Assembly (NCBI RefSeq): GCF_963576615.1
Contig: NC_088715.1
Coordinates: 65,113,981-65,177,980 of the forward strand
Direction: 5' to 3'
From: Watersipora subatra
Taxonomy: Eukaryota; Bryozoa; Gymnolaemata; Cheilostomatida; Watersiporidae
Length of the DNA stretch: 64,000 bases
Part shown: positions 42,701-54,284 of the stretch, piece after piece
Numbering within the stretch: position 1 is the first letter of the stretch
How the letters are laid out: each line of letters opens with the position of its first letter
Position numbers and translations under genes: made by a program
The notes under the pieces: model-generated
Database searches by the model: none
Seen by the model: the letters and a program-made list of their open reading frames with translations, nothing else
Told to the model about the DNA's origin: nothing

Positions 42701-45700
42701 ACATACTGATCATGAGTTGATGCCATAACCAGTGACATACTGATCATGAGTTGGTACCATAACCAGTGACATACTGATCATGAGTTGATGCTATAATCAA
42801 TAACATACTGATCATGAGTTGATGCCGTAACCAATGACATGCTGTTCATGAGTTGATGCCGTAACCAGTGAACCAAAAATAAGGACTCAAACTTTTATAA
42901 AAAGGTTTAATTAGCAAGAAATCTGCTGTAGATCTTTGATGAGAGATTTTCATTCTAATGCTGGCTACTAACAGCTGAATGGGTTATCAAAAACCTTTAC
43001 TATAATAGAAGCTGTGTCTGTCTGTTTGTTCTTACGAAGCCACACTTGGAGTGTTAGGAAAAAATGCATCACATGATAATTTAAATCATACATTTGAATT
43101 GGTGGACTAACCAATACACTCTTCGGTCACCTTGCTACATCATGGAATAATTGTACACATAGTTATTACACATGAAAATTTCTCACAGCACACAGGAGTG
43201 GTAGTGTTTTAGTTTTTACTATAATAAGAACCGTGTCTGTCTTGGCAAAGCCACGATTCGAGACTAGGAGAAATGGTTGCATCATAAGGGGTTTGAACTC
43301 ATGACATTCAGTTTTACAGCCTGGTATACTACTACTTACCTTATTCATTTGCCTTCTAGCATTATAGAGTAGTTATGCGCATTTATCTACTTATTCTCTA
43401 AACTCTACCGACACCCCTTATGGCACACTAGACTGCTATGGTCCCTTATGGCACACTAGACTGCTATGGTCCCTTATGGCACACTAGACTGCCATGGTCC
43501 CTTATGGCACACTAGACTGCTACGGTCCCTTATGGCACACTAGACTGCTATGGTCCCTTATGGCACACTAGACTGCTATGGTCCCTTATGGCACACTAGA
43601 TTGCTATGGTCTCTTATGGCACACTAGACTGCCATGGTCCCTTATGGCACATTAGACTGCTATGGTCCCTTATGGCACACTAGACTGCTATGGTCCCTTA
43701 TGGCACACTAGACTGCCATGGTCCTTTATGGCACACTAGACTGCTATGGTCCCTTATGGCACACTGGACTGCTATGGTCCCTTATGGCACACTAGACTGC
43801 CATGATCCCTTATGGCACAATAGACTGATATGTTCCATTATGGCACACTAGACTGCCATGGTCCCTTATGGCACAATAGACTGCCATGGTCCCTTATGGC
43901 ACACTAGACTGCCATGGTCCCTTATGGCACACTAGACTGCCATGGTCCCTTATGGCACACTAGACTGCCATGGTCCCTTATGGCACACTAGACTGCCATG
44001 GTCCCTTATGGCACACTAGACTGCCATGGTCCCTTATGGCACAATAGACTGCCATGGTCCCTTATGGTACACTAGACTGCCATGGTCCCTTATGGCACAA
44101 TAGACTGATATGTTCCATTATGGCACACTAGACTGCTATGGTCCCTTATAGCACACTAGACTGCTATGATTCCTTATGGCACACTAGACTGCCATGGTCC
44201 CTTATGGCACAATAGACTGATATGTTCCATTATGGCACACTAGACTGCCATGGTCCCTTATAGCACACTAGACTGCCATGGTCCCTTATGGCACACTAGA
44301 CTGCCATGGTCCCTTATGGCACAATAGATTGCCATGGTCCCTTATGGCACACTAGACTGCCATGGTCCCTTATGGCACACTAGACTGCCATGGTCCCTTA
44401 TGGCACAATAGACTGCCATGGTCCCTTATGGCACACTAGACTGCCATGGTCCCTTATGGCACACTAGACCGCCATGGTCCCTTATGGCACACTAGACTGC
44501 CATGGTCCCTTATGGCACACTAGACTGCCATGGTCCCTTATGGCACAGTAGACTGCCATGGTCCCTTATGGCACACTAGACCGCCATGGTCCCTTATGGC
44601 ACACTAGACTGCCATGGTCCCTTATGGCACACTAGACTGCCATGGTCCCTTATGGCACAATAGATTGCCATGGTCCCTTATGGCACACTAGACTGCCATG
44701 GTCCCTTATGGCACACTAGACTGCCATGGTCCTTTATGGCACAATAGACTGCCATGGTCCCTTATGGCACACTAGACTGCCATGGTCCCTTATGGTACAC
44801 TAGACTGCCATGGTCCCTTATGGCACACTAGACTGATATGGTCCCTTATGGCACACTAGACTGCTATGGTCCCTTATGGCACACTAGACTGCTATGGTCC
44901 TTTATGGCATACTAGACTGCCATGGTCTCTTATGGCACACTAGACTGCCATGGTACTCATTTCAATAAAGAAATGAGTAGTTGGATAAAAATTCATAAAA
45001 TTTACAAAACTGTTGCAGCTAACAGATGGAAGACAATGTACAAAAGACCCAAGTTAACAAAGTCAGGCTACAACAATGAAGTGACTGGCCCATGGATTGA
45101 CAATGACTATTTCACAAATGGCTCGCTCCATGCACACGGTGACGAACTCGCATCTAGTTCATCCTGGACTATACTGAAGAGCCAGCTATGCAGATACTGG
45201 AACGATCTCAATGTTGACAAGGTAAGCGTGTCTGTATGCCTACCAAGGTTGGCATGTCTGCCTGCCCAGCAAGAAGGAAATCTGTTGTTTTCCTAACAGA
45301 TTTGGCATATCTATCTGTTGGCATGTATGTTAACCTAACCAGGTCAGCATGTCGTCTGGTCAAACAAGATTGGCATGTCAGACAACCCAACTGATGCCCG
45401 GTTGGGACAACCCAACCCAGTTGATGCTGGCATGTTCGCAGGCCCAACAAGGTTGTCATGTCTGCTAGTTTAACCAAGTTGGCATGTCTGCTAGTTTAAC
45501 AAAGTTAGCATGTCTACCTGACCAACAAGGTTGGCATGTCTGCCTGACCAACAAGATGAGCATGTTTGCCTGCCCAACAAAGATGGAATGTCTGTTTTCC
45601 TTACAGATTTGGCATGTCTATTTATTGGCATGCATATTGGCATTTCTGCTGGTCTAACAAAATTGACATGTCTGCACGCCCAACAAGGCTGGAATGTCAG

Positions 45701-48700
45701 CCAGCCCAACAAGGTTGGCATGTCTGCAGGCCCAACAAAGTGGCCATGTCTGCTAGTCTAACAACCTTGGCATGTCTGCAGGCCCAATAAGGTTGGCATG
45801 TCAGCCAGCCCAACAAGGTTGGCATGGCTGTCTCAACCTGAACTCAACACATGAATTTCTGAACATGCAGTGTAAAATTTAGCAAAGTTTTGTCTCAAAC
45901 ATTTAACATTGGAAGTTGCTCGAAGCATTGTAATTGAATAAATTCAAATGTACTGACGAGTAAAAATAGACGAAATGTTAAAAATATAAAAAAATGTAAG
46001 ATAAGTTAGCCTACACTTCAACTAATCTAAGTTACAGTACGTTACAATAAGTTACAGCAAGTTACAGTAAGTTACAATAAGTTACAGCAAGTTACAGCAA
46101 GTTACAGTAAGTTACAATAAGTTACAATAAGTTACAATAAGTTACAATAAGTTACAGCAAGTTACAGCAAGTTACAATAAGTTACAATAAGTTACAATAA
46201 GTTACAATAAGTTACAATAAGTTACAGTAAGTTACAATAAGTTACAGCAAGTTACAATAAGTTACAGCAAGTTACAGTAAGTTACAATAAGTTACAATAA
46301 GTTACAATAAGTTACAATAAGTTACAACAAGTTACAATAAGTTACAATAAGTTACAATAAGTTACAATAAGTTACAATAAGTTACAGTAAGTTACAATAA
46401 GTTACAGCAAGTTACAGTAAGTTACAATAAGTTACAGTAAGTTACAATAAGTTACAATAAGTTACAGCAAGTTACAGCAAGTTACAATAAGTTACAATAA
46501 GTTACAGTAAGTTACAATAAGTTACAATAAGTTACAATAAGTTACAATAAGTTACAGTAAGTTACAATAAGTTACAGTAAGTTACAATAAGTTACAGCAA
46601 GTTACAGTAAGTTACAATAAGTTACAATAAGTTACAATAAGTTACAATAAGTTACAATAAGTTACAATAAGTTACAATAAGTTACAATAAGTTACAATAA
46701 GTTACAGTAAGTTACAATAAGTTACAGCAAGTTACAGTAAGTTACAATAAGTTACAATAAGTTACAGCAAGTTACAGTAAGTTACAATAAGTTACAATAA
46801 GTTACAATAAGTTACAATAAGTTACAATAAGTTACAATAAGTTACAATAGGTTACAATAAGTTACAATAAGTTACAATAAGTTACAGCAAGTTACAGTAA
46901 GTTACAATAAGTTACAGTAAGTTACAATAAGTTACAGCAAGTTACAGTAAGTTACAATAAGTTACAATAAGTTACAATAAGTTACAATAAGTTACAATAA
47001 GTTACAATAAGTTACAATAAGCTACAATAAGTTACAATAAGTTACAATAAGTTACAGTAAGTTACAATAAGTTACAGCAAGTTACAGCTGTATATATATA
47101 TCTCTATTACCATCTCTACTTTCAAATAAGATAAGCATTCTACGGCTACGGATCTGCAAATAGATTTACTATTCAGCATTGACAAAGATGGTACTCGCTG
47201 TAAAGGAACTCGCTGCATCACTTCACCACTCCACAAGAAACCAAACCCAAACCACTTGAGTACAATAGCAGAATAGATATTTCCCAAATATAGGCCTATA
47301 TATAGTTCAGAGTATGCAATAAACATACTCTGAACAGCATCAACTGCGATGCGGGACTGCCAGGTGCTTGGCAGTCTTGGCTTATCTCTACTCCTTTCAG
47401 ACATATCTGAGGAAGTAATCTTGCCCCCTCGATCGCAGAGGCTGAGTCGGTGACTGACCAAGCAGCCCTACCAAGGGCTATACTTCCAGCTGAGCCAGTG
47501 GTTGGTCTCTTCGTTGCTCTTGATCATTTCAGATGGGTCAGGCTAATCTCCTTGAGTCATCTCGGTAATCTCTATGAGCTAGCTCGTCTCAGCCCTGAGC
47601 CAGTCGAACTGCCGCCACACTATTAACATTGAAATATAAACACTGTCATACACGCGCAACCAACAATTTCTTCAACCTACATAATATTTGAAAAATAAAT
47701 TTTAAGCTAATTTGTTGAATTGATGATGACCTTGATATACTACCGTCAGGAATACTTATGATATGTCCGTATTAATCTGAGCAGCATGATGTAACCGACT
47801 ATAGTAATTTTATCAGGAGTTGCTTTCTCTTGGTAATAGCTAGTTCGCTATCCAGAATAGCTTTTACAGATAAGAAGTGTGCCAGTAACTCCACATTTTT
47901 AGTAAGGCCGGAGCCAATAGCTTGTTTAACTAGTAGCCATGCTGTTTCTTGTTTACATTTTGTTTGCGCTGTATTATGTAGCCTACTCTATAATCAACGC
48001 TAGGTCAAGGTGAGTCTCTACAAAGATGGTAGAGAAGTCCATCAACTTATATTTAATGGCCGAGGCTCCAACATTGAAAGCTGGTTTCACGATGCATTTC
48101 TGCTAGAAACAACCTGGACGGACTTGAGCCCGGCTAATCCCCCTTTGTATATAGGATGGTGGTACAAGGATTAGTGAGTATTCGTATCAAGTCATTTCAT
48201 TTCACTGTTGAGCTCTTGATGCTTTAATGTAGATGGACCAGCTGTAGCTAGCTTATGCTATTTTATATTTTAAAATAGATAGTAAGAAATATTTTTCTTA
48301 TTAGGCTGTCGTCAAAAAGGTTTTGAAAAGAAATGCAAAAACTTATTCGCTACTCAATGCTATGAAGCTTGCCTACTGAGAAATGGAATTGAACAGAACT
48401 GCAATGTGAAGTATATTGAGTTGATCTGAAACTTTGCAAATTTTTTTTGTTATAAGCCCAACATTAGACTTTACATTAATAGGCAAATCCTAACAATAAG
48501 TCAAAAAATTTTAATAAAAAAAATGGGAGTCATGACTACTCCCATTCTATTAGTGGGAGTCACAACAAGTCCCACAAATAGAATGTAACCTGCAGGTTTA
48601 ATAAAATCCCCTCGCTCTAGCACAACAAGCAGATGTAAACTACACTTACATCGATTGTACGTAAAATATTCAAATAGCCACAGCATGTGCCTCGGACTTC

Positions 48701-48978
48701 TCCTTCTCTGCCTCTTTACTGCAGTCAGTAGAGGGCTAATCAGGAGTAACCTTATCTCTTATAGCGCTAGAGAACTAACTGACAGAGCCATGTATGTAGC
48801 CAGTCGGCATAACGGATGCCCCGATGACAAATTGTGGATGGTAATAATACAAAACCAAAAGGATATTGTGTGTGATTGGGAAACCATTGGTGAACAGAAT
48901 GTGCCAAGACTCTTTTATGCTCCCAATAAGATGGAGGCCGGAATAACGGAATGTAAGCAGGTCGAATTACTAGCCTGA
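36486..48978 (+). CDS. Uncharacterised single-pass type II membrane/secreted protein, 6 exons
   Basis: Exons 36486-36744, 38267-38447, 39928-40037, 45019-45221, 48004-48173 and 48765-48978 join in phase to 378 aa. After a polar 44-residue N-terminus comes one hydrophobic segment (about 45-63, FTLLFLLAASALVISIVSL), so a type II membrane or shed protein is likely. The ectodomain has many Cys (YLQCYKACIKAYGENCSFY, GGPCTISS) and N-glycosylation sites (NTS, NCS, NGS). Its C-terminal part, VKVSLYKDGREVHQLIFNGRG, SWFHD...TTWTDL, then SRHNGCPDDKLWMVI and CDWE, resembles from memory a common but unnamed invertebrate extracellular domain with a VxLYKDG...FNGxGS...WF...GGCxxDxGW pattern. The function is unknown to me. 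The least certain junction is exon 5 to exon 6; it uses a strong GTGAGT donor and the only phase-compatible acceptor that avoids a stop. Confidence 0.7.
36745..38266. other. Intron 1 of the membrane-protein gene
   Basis: AT-rich, no coding signal. Contains a small local repeat of GACAAGAGTAGACAATAACT near 37800-37860. Confidence 0.4.
38267..38447 (+). CDS. Exon 2 (Cys-rich module)
   Basis: Encodes GSLYCGGDDAFKPLMNAYVK and QCYKACIKAYGENCSFY. Acceptor TATTCACAG|TT; donor TACAG|GTAGGA, phase 2. A related exon-like segment lies at 48305-48411. Confidence 0.75.
39280..39425 (+). repeat. tRNA-derived SINE (plus strand)
   Basis: GTAGTGTAGTGGTTTAGATT (A-box region) and GGTTCCAAGATCAAATC (B-box-like) are spaced as in a tRNA, then CTTTTCATCGC, a phrase common in invertebrate SINE bodies. 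It lies in intron 2. Confidence 0.65.
39928..40037 (+). CDS. Exon 3
   Basis: Encodes YNSMGGPCTISSADFYSTW and AITCFKYRT. Acceptor TACGGCAG|C; donor GACAG|GTAAAA, phase 1. Confidence 0.72.
40600..41088. repeat. Minisatellite, 28-bp unit
   Basis: About 17 copies of a unit containing GTGTACAGTAACTGTGGTAT in intron 3 of the membrane-protein gene. Confidence 0.92.
41310..41470 (-). repeat. Possible tRNA-related SINE fragment
   Basis: The minus strand reads CAGCTCAGGTGTTAGAGTAT then ACAACCTGAATGTTAAGAG, resembling a tRNA D-arm/A box with an anticodon arm. No clean B box. A similar tRNA-like stretch is at 43255-43335. Confidence 0.35.
41900..42470. repeat. Dispersed repeat family B, copy 2, with expanded palindromic motif
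   Basis: The left part matches 35850-36257. The right part tandemly repeats TTAGATTAGGATAACGAGTT and its partner TTATCCTAATAA about five times, so the terminal palindrome has become a local array. Confidence 0.6.
42600..42875. repeat. Minisatellite, 34-bp unit
   Basis: About seven copies containing ACCAGTGACATACTGATCAT, starting within a SINE fragment (42565-42612) in intron 3. Confidence 0.85.
43413..44955. repeat. Large minisatellite, 28-bp unit, ~55 copies
   Basis: Unit contains CCCTTATGGCACACTAGACT, with a TGCCATGG or TGCTATGG variant. Variant types are clustered (CTATGG at both edges, CCATGG in the middle), suggesting internal amplification. It ends about 60 bp before exon 4. Confidence 0.95.
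45019..45221 (+). CDS. Exon 4
   Basis: Encodes NNEVTGPWIDNDYFTNGSL and LKSQLCRYWNDLNVDK. Acceptor ACTGTTGCAG|CT; donor GACAAG|GTAAGC, phase 0. The donor region is the apparent seed of the 26-bp array that follows. Confidence 0.72.
45222..45835. repeat. Minisatellite, ~26-bp unit, starting at the exon 4 donor
   Basis: About 23 diverged copies containing AACAAGGTTGGCATGTCTGC. The first copy overlaps the splice donor GACAAG|GTAAGC of exon 4. Confidence 0.8.
46030..47088. repeat. 10-bp satellite-like array, ~106 copies
   Basis: Almost unbroken GTTACAATAA decamers with two variants, GTTACAGTAA and GTTACAGCAA, in recurring orders, for over 1 kb. It lies in intron 4 of the membrane-protein gene. 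Confidence 0.97.
47305..47335. repeat. Perfect 12-bp hairpin
   Basis: GTTCAGAGTATG (47305-47316) and CATACTCTGAAC (47324-47335) around a 7-nt loop, inside an unrecognised 129-aa minus-strand ORF. Confidence 0.6.
48004..48173 (+). CDS. Exon 5 (LYKDG domain, first half)
   Basis: Encodes VKVSLYKDGREVHQLIFNGR then GSNIESWFHD and TTWTDL. Acceptor ATCAACGCTAG|GTC; donor GGATTA|GTGAGT, phase 2. If read through, TAG follows at once, so this donor choice matters. Confidence 0.68.
48305..48411 (+). pseudogene. Exon-2-like duplicate within intron 5
   Basis: One frame encodes CRQKGFEKKCKN and TQCYEACLLRNGIEQNC, similar to exon 2's QCYKACIKAYGENC. The acceptor-like TTATTAG lies before it and a GTATAT donor after GTGAA, giving the same phases (1 in, 2 out) as exon 2. 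It cannot join exon 5 without a stop, so it is a decayed duplicate, an exon of a lost paralogue, or an alternative cassette. Confidence 0.5.
48765..48978 (+). CDS. Exon 6 (C-terminal domain)
   Basis: Encodes ARELTDRAMYVASRHNGCPD then DKLWMVIIQNQKDIVCDWE, ending TGA at 48976-48978. Acceptor CTTATCTCTTATAG|C. An ATG-started ORF beginning at 48655 overlaps it but includes the intron's pyrimidine tract. AATAAA occurs at 49522. Confidence 0.68.
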
Positions 48979-51725
48979 AATCCTTAGTTTATGGAAATAT
49001 CTATAATAGTGTATAATCCTAATAGTAGATCTTCACTATGATGCAGCTACTCCCTAGCCTTAGCTCTACCGTTACGGTTGTAGTGGATGAAGCAGACTAC
49101 ATGGTCATATCGATCAGCTTCCCTCTCATACTAGAAGAAAACCTTTCTGATAGAATTCTCACAGACATCTAACCTCTTCCACGGGCCAACCACGACAGTT
49201 GCCGCATCTGCACACATTCATGTGCAACAATATGTCTCATGTATAGTGTAATCAGTGACAACAGCAGTGTAGTGCTTGGTGTCACATTTAGACTGGGCTT
49301 GTTAGTACTTTATCATGTTGCTCAGTACAGGTATAGAGAGGGGGGGGCCAACTGTTGCTAGCAGAGGCTAGCATTGGATATTCACTGATTTCTTTTGCTG
49401 ATATATTAATTTTTTTTCACTAGTAAACTTCCACACTTATGGTTATCTGTTGACATACACATTGCTCCTGTCATACGTACATACGTACGTACATACGTAC
49501 ATATATATATATTCTATTACAAATAAAACCAGGTAGTCACTAAGCTTAGACCTGAAATGCAAGGTATTCAGCATAGAAGTAAATATATTTTTACAAATGA
49601 AGAAGTTTTCAGATGTATAAGCAGATGAAATAATAACCAGTCATATTCGAGTAGGATGTTGTAGTTACTCGGTGTTGAGCTTCCAACCTCAACTTTATAC
49701 ATCTGTTGTTTTAATTTAAAGCTAAGTACAGTTTTTATCATCTGCAGAATGTTTCAAGCTCTAAATGGACAGCTCTCTTCATACCTTTTAGTGACAAACA
49801 AATGGTGAGATGCACTGCAGGTTTGACTGTTACATCTCCCTAGATATGGGTTTAATTGCTGATTGGTCTCTGCTCACCACTTTATTGGTGAACACTTTAT
49901 CTAACAGGTATTAATTAGCAAGCACACGCTCCAGCCATGACTGGCGGTTGTAGAGCTGCCACATGCTGTCGATGCTTGCTTTACCAAACTCTTGTTTAGT
50001 TTTGTTTCGCTTTGTGTAGTTTTTTCCCAGTGCAGCTATATATGTGGTAAAAGCTGACATGTGGTTGATCGGTTGTTGATAACTTAAGGCTTGATGACTC
50101 ATACTGGTGGGAAGTCTGTGAGCTTTAGGAGCTGGTCACTGTTTTTTTAATTACGACAACCATTTGCAACTTAATTTTATAGCTGATTTTATACTTCAAA
50201 AAGACCTTTAAACCTTGAAAGGTCCTTAAAAAGGACCTCTGCCTTTATTGTACATATGGTTGTGGTGCAAGAGCATCATGAGACTTGGAAACTAGTATGC
50301 TGTACAGCTACTAGTAGATCATCCTTTATAAGTTTAACAATTTTAATCACCTGGGCTTTTGGCCAACAAATCTCTATGGTTGGGTGGCCTAGAGTTGTAC
50401 CAAGGCTTCATTCCAGCTTATAAAGGTCACGTATCCTATGATTTCTCTTCGCTTACAAATATAAAACAAAGCTCACAAAAAAGTGACATGCCAAAAAAAG
50501 TCGATGACCAGCAACTAGTACTAGAAAACAGCATGTAAGACAGCCACTGTAGCGTGTGGCAAATGTAAAACAGAATACAACAAATGAGTTACTAAAGATC
50601 CTTCTAAATGCTGTGACTGTTGCTGTGGGTCACCCTTTTGAGGAGTTTCAATTTTCCTACCTGAAGTTTTTCACACCACACTGTCTATATGTCACTACCA
50701 TATTTTGCTAGTGAACTGCAAGAGCGTCGAGCCTTATTTGGCTATAATATGTTAAACTATTACGCTTTCTGCAAACTAAATAAATTTAGCTGTTCGTGAC
50801 ACCCCTGTGGCAGATATGCTTTTACGATTTCTTTTGTCAGAAATCTGCTGAATCATGTTATTGCGAAGATTAGTTGTGTTGCCTAGTTGTTAGCAGGCCC
50901 AGTCGTCTGGCATAAAGATCAGCTTGCATAGCAACAGCCTACCCTGCAGCAAGTTCTGTGGCTTGGCATTGTTACGCTAGCAGCTAACCAATGGCATGGG
51001 TCTTCACGATATTAAAAACCTTTAATATAATCAACCGAAGGACAATACAAAAACTGGTGAGAAAACAAGGAAAAGTTGAGAAAAACACCTGTTCAATCGA
51101 TTAGTCATTTGAAAAACTTTCTATATGTGATTCACTTGGCAGACGGGTAAGAATAAGAGGGTTGCACTGTTGGAGGTCTCTAGAATTCTTGCTATTGTTA
51201 CTAATGTAAGAATTGCTGACCCTTTCATCTGTAAGCCACTCTAGGTTGCTGTGACATCCCTGCCAAAGAGTTTTGGAGAAAATCCAAACAGATAAGAACA
51301 GATAAGTACTGTTGCAGATAGTGGCAGAAATGACACTAAATGGCTCTTGGACAATTTGTGAAATGCAATAAATATGCATGACCTTTGAACTCTGTCTTTT
51401 TTAGTTTATATTTAGTGTTATTTGATTAATTTATCATAACTGGTCTAAACAGGAAATAGCTTATAGAGCTACAGCTGTCTTCTCTAGCAAGAGCACTGTG
51501 AGCACCTGCTCTTAATCGTCACAAAATTCATATGGCATACTGTAAACACTATGGTACATCTCTACCTTAATTTTTTCAGTGTTGGACTAATAATATTCTA
51601 GGAACTACTGGTCAAACAGAGCAACACTAAAATTGATTTTGTTTGTTATCTCTAGACACTGTGAACACTTTTATTTTTGGAATAATTGAAATGATGAAGT
51701 GGCGTATTGTTTGCTCATCTTTTCT
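48979..51725. other. Gene-free stretch
   Basis: No protein motif or joinable exons recognised. A short ACGTACGTACATACGT run is near 49490. Confidence 0.4.
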
Positions 51726-52292
51726 AGGACATGTATTGACAGGTGAGGGTTAAGACATGGGTTGATAGGTGAGGGTTAGGACACGTGTTTACAGGTGAGG
51801 ATTAAGATATGCTTTGATAGGCGAGGGTTAAAACATGGGTTGACAAATGAGTCAGTACAAGTGTTGACCAGTGAAGGTTAAGACATGTGTTGAGGGTTGA
51901 GAGTTAGGCCGTGTGTTGACAGGTGAGAGTTAAAACATGTGTTGACAGGTGAGGGTTAAGACATGGGTTGATAGGTGAGGGTTAGGACACGTGTTTACAG
52001 GTGAGGATTAAGACATGTTTTGATAGGCGAGGGTTAAAACATGTGTTGAGGGTTGAGAGTTAGGACGTGTGTTGACAGGTGAGAGTTAAAACATGTGTTG
52101 ACAGGTGAGAGTTAAGATGGGTGTTGACAGTTGAGAATTAGGACATGTGTTGACAGGTGAGGGTTAGGACATGTCCTAACTCTCACCTGTCAACACATGT
52201 ATGTGTTGATGGGTGAGGGTTAGAACATGTATTGACAAACGAAGGTTAGTAAATGTGTTGACAGGTGGAGGTTAGTAAATGTGTTGACAGGC
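51725..52292. repeat. Minisatellite, ~26-bp unit
   Basis: About 20 imperfect copies containing ACATGTGTTGACAGGTGAGG. Near 52170 a local inverted copy (CCTAACTCTCACCTGTCAAC) makes a short palindrome with its neighbour. Confidence 0.88.
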
Positions 52293-54284
52293 GGAGATTC
52301 AACGAATTTTGCATTTACTTTATTGCTAATAGCAGCCAACGCTCAGCATGCAAAATGGTTTCAAACAACTTAGTGATTGGACTTGCGGCACATTATCAAC
52401 TTACAGGTAAGTTAGGGAGTACCTATGCTAGTAATTAAAAAGGCTAATCTCATAAGCTAAGACAACTGTTAATATTTGTCACAGGAGAACTATGAATCCA
52501 CTAGACAGATGGTAGCGAAGCGAATGACCACTCCAAAATTAAAAGGTAGTAGTTGTGTTCTCCTTAGAAAAGAGCTGATATCTATGGTCACCTACAGTAC
52601 TTTCATGCATTGTTTGGAAACTGGCCAAATAGCAGTTAATCATCTACCCTACTATGATATACGCTGTACATACAGTAGATACATACACATAGAATGTTTA
52701 ATGGAGTCCAACATCCAACAATCCCATATTCTGATTACACAATCACATCACTAATACTCTCATAGGAGGAGGCAATTTCTATGAGAGGAGGAATTCCTAC
52801 GAGAAAAGACAATTACAGTTCTTAACCTCTCATCTAATTTCGGGTCTGACTATTGGTGAGCCTAAAGCTATACCCTATCATTGTGTGAGCTGAAATAGCT
52901 GCAGTCATTGTGTTTATATATTTCCATCACCAGAACCCTGAATTACTAGTGCGAGGTCTAGTTCATGCGGTTTTTGCTGGAACAATGCTTTGGAAGATCT
53001 ATAAAACTCTACAGGTCCCCCATTCTGCAAGACCTGGCCATGCCAGCTGTCAAAACCAGTTCCATAACCATGGTTTATATCTTGAGCTTTAATGCAACAT
53101 GTTTTGGCAACTTGTTCTGTAGTATTAATAGATTTACTGAAAGATATCACACTGTGTTATATTGGGTTTATATAGAAATGGCATAATACTCTGGGTAGAT
53201 TTGAAGAGTAGAAACATTCACACATTATCTATGCTAACATGGGTTTAAAATAGCAATCTATCAAGTTATCAACACTGTTTCAGCTGCTATGTATATCTGC
53301 GACAGATCTCTCTATTCCTCAATACTAGAATCTTCTATACTGCCCACAAACCTTTAGCTGCCTTAAAGCTAGCAGGGAGAGGAGCATTAGGGTAACCTTG
53401 TATCAACCCATGGCTACGGATTTATACCGAACTGAGCATAGTGAGGCAAAAAACAAACTAATTGTGTGGCGCATAGACTTCCAGGGAGTTTGAAGTCAAG
53501 ATGTCATTGCATGAAAAGCTTTCAGCTTTACTTAGACCACACTCTATTGCTGCTCAAAGCTGCGCAGGCATTCTACAAATGCTATCGGCTATAGTGACGC
53601 AAGCAGTGTTTAAGTCTGCCAAATTATATAAGACATAATACAGGTTTCTGATAGAGCGATTCAATGAAGTTAAGTTTGGTATCTTGCCGGCTGTGGACCT
53701 CTAAACCACTGGTTGGTTACCCTGTTCCCTGTTTTTGCACTAAAGCTAGCTTTCTAAAGAATGTCTTCCAAAAACTGAGACCGATAAGTTATAATTATTA
53801 TTGTGCAATACGTACAATATTTGTGACTATTAGCTCAGCCTGTTTGAGGATTTCTGGCTGATAAAATGCGTATTTGAATTTTTTTCATTGTAGAATATAA
53901 TCTTTTTCTGACTAAGACTGTACTAAGACAAGTATGCAGCGGTAACATGACGTTTAAATTTTTATGTTTGTGACAATAATTGATGTTGATTGAATCCCAC
54001 CTGCTGCCTTATTGTTTGTTATTGCCATTGGATCCTTAAAGTGAACTCGTAAGGGAACCAGATTAAATAATCAGTGAGAAAATGACTAAGTTACTAAAGT
54101 GTGAATTGTCTGCTCCTGACCCGAACGAATTCAATTTTAGTACCAATGGTTAGAAATAGACTCAAGCTGAGGGCAAACTATAGAGAGAGTAACTTATAGC
54201 TTCTCGATGGGAGTATTGGTATTACGAAAAACTGCCTGCCACAAAATAATAGATGTGATGATAACAAGGTAGTAGCTTTACTGA
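52293..54284. other. Gene-free stretch
   Basis: Only short ORFs; no recognised motif. A possible exon-like segment at 52315-52408 with a GTAAGT donor could not be tied to anything. Confidence 0.4.

Noticed and set aside
43413-44955. CRISPR-like array
   Set aside because: Units are head-to-tail with no unique spacers, in a eukaryotic intron; it is a minisatellite.
47072-47461. 129-codon minus-strand ORF
   Set aside because: No recognisable motif; partly built from the end of the 10-bp array and a hairpin, and lies in an intron of the opposite-strand gene.
48655-48978. Separate small secreted protein starting at 48655
   Set aside because: The leading hydrophobic stretch is better explained as intron with a pyrimidine tract; the downstream part joins exon 5 in phase and matches the same extracellular domain.
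52315-52560. Two exon-like segments with GTAAGT and GTAGTA donors
   Set aside because: Joining them gives early stops in the plausible phases, and no similarity could be recognised.
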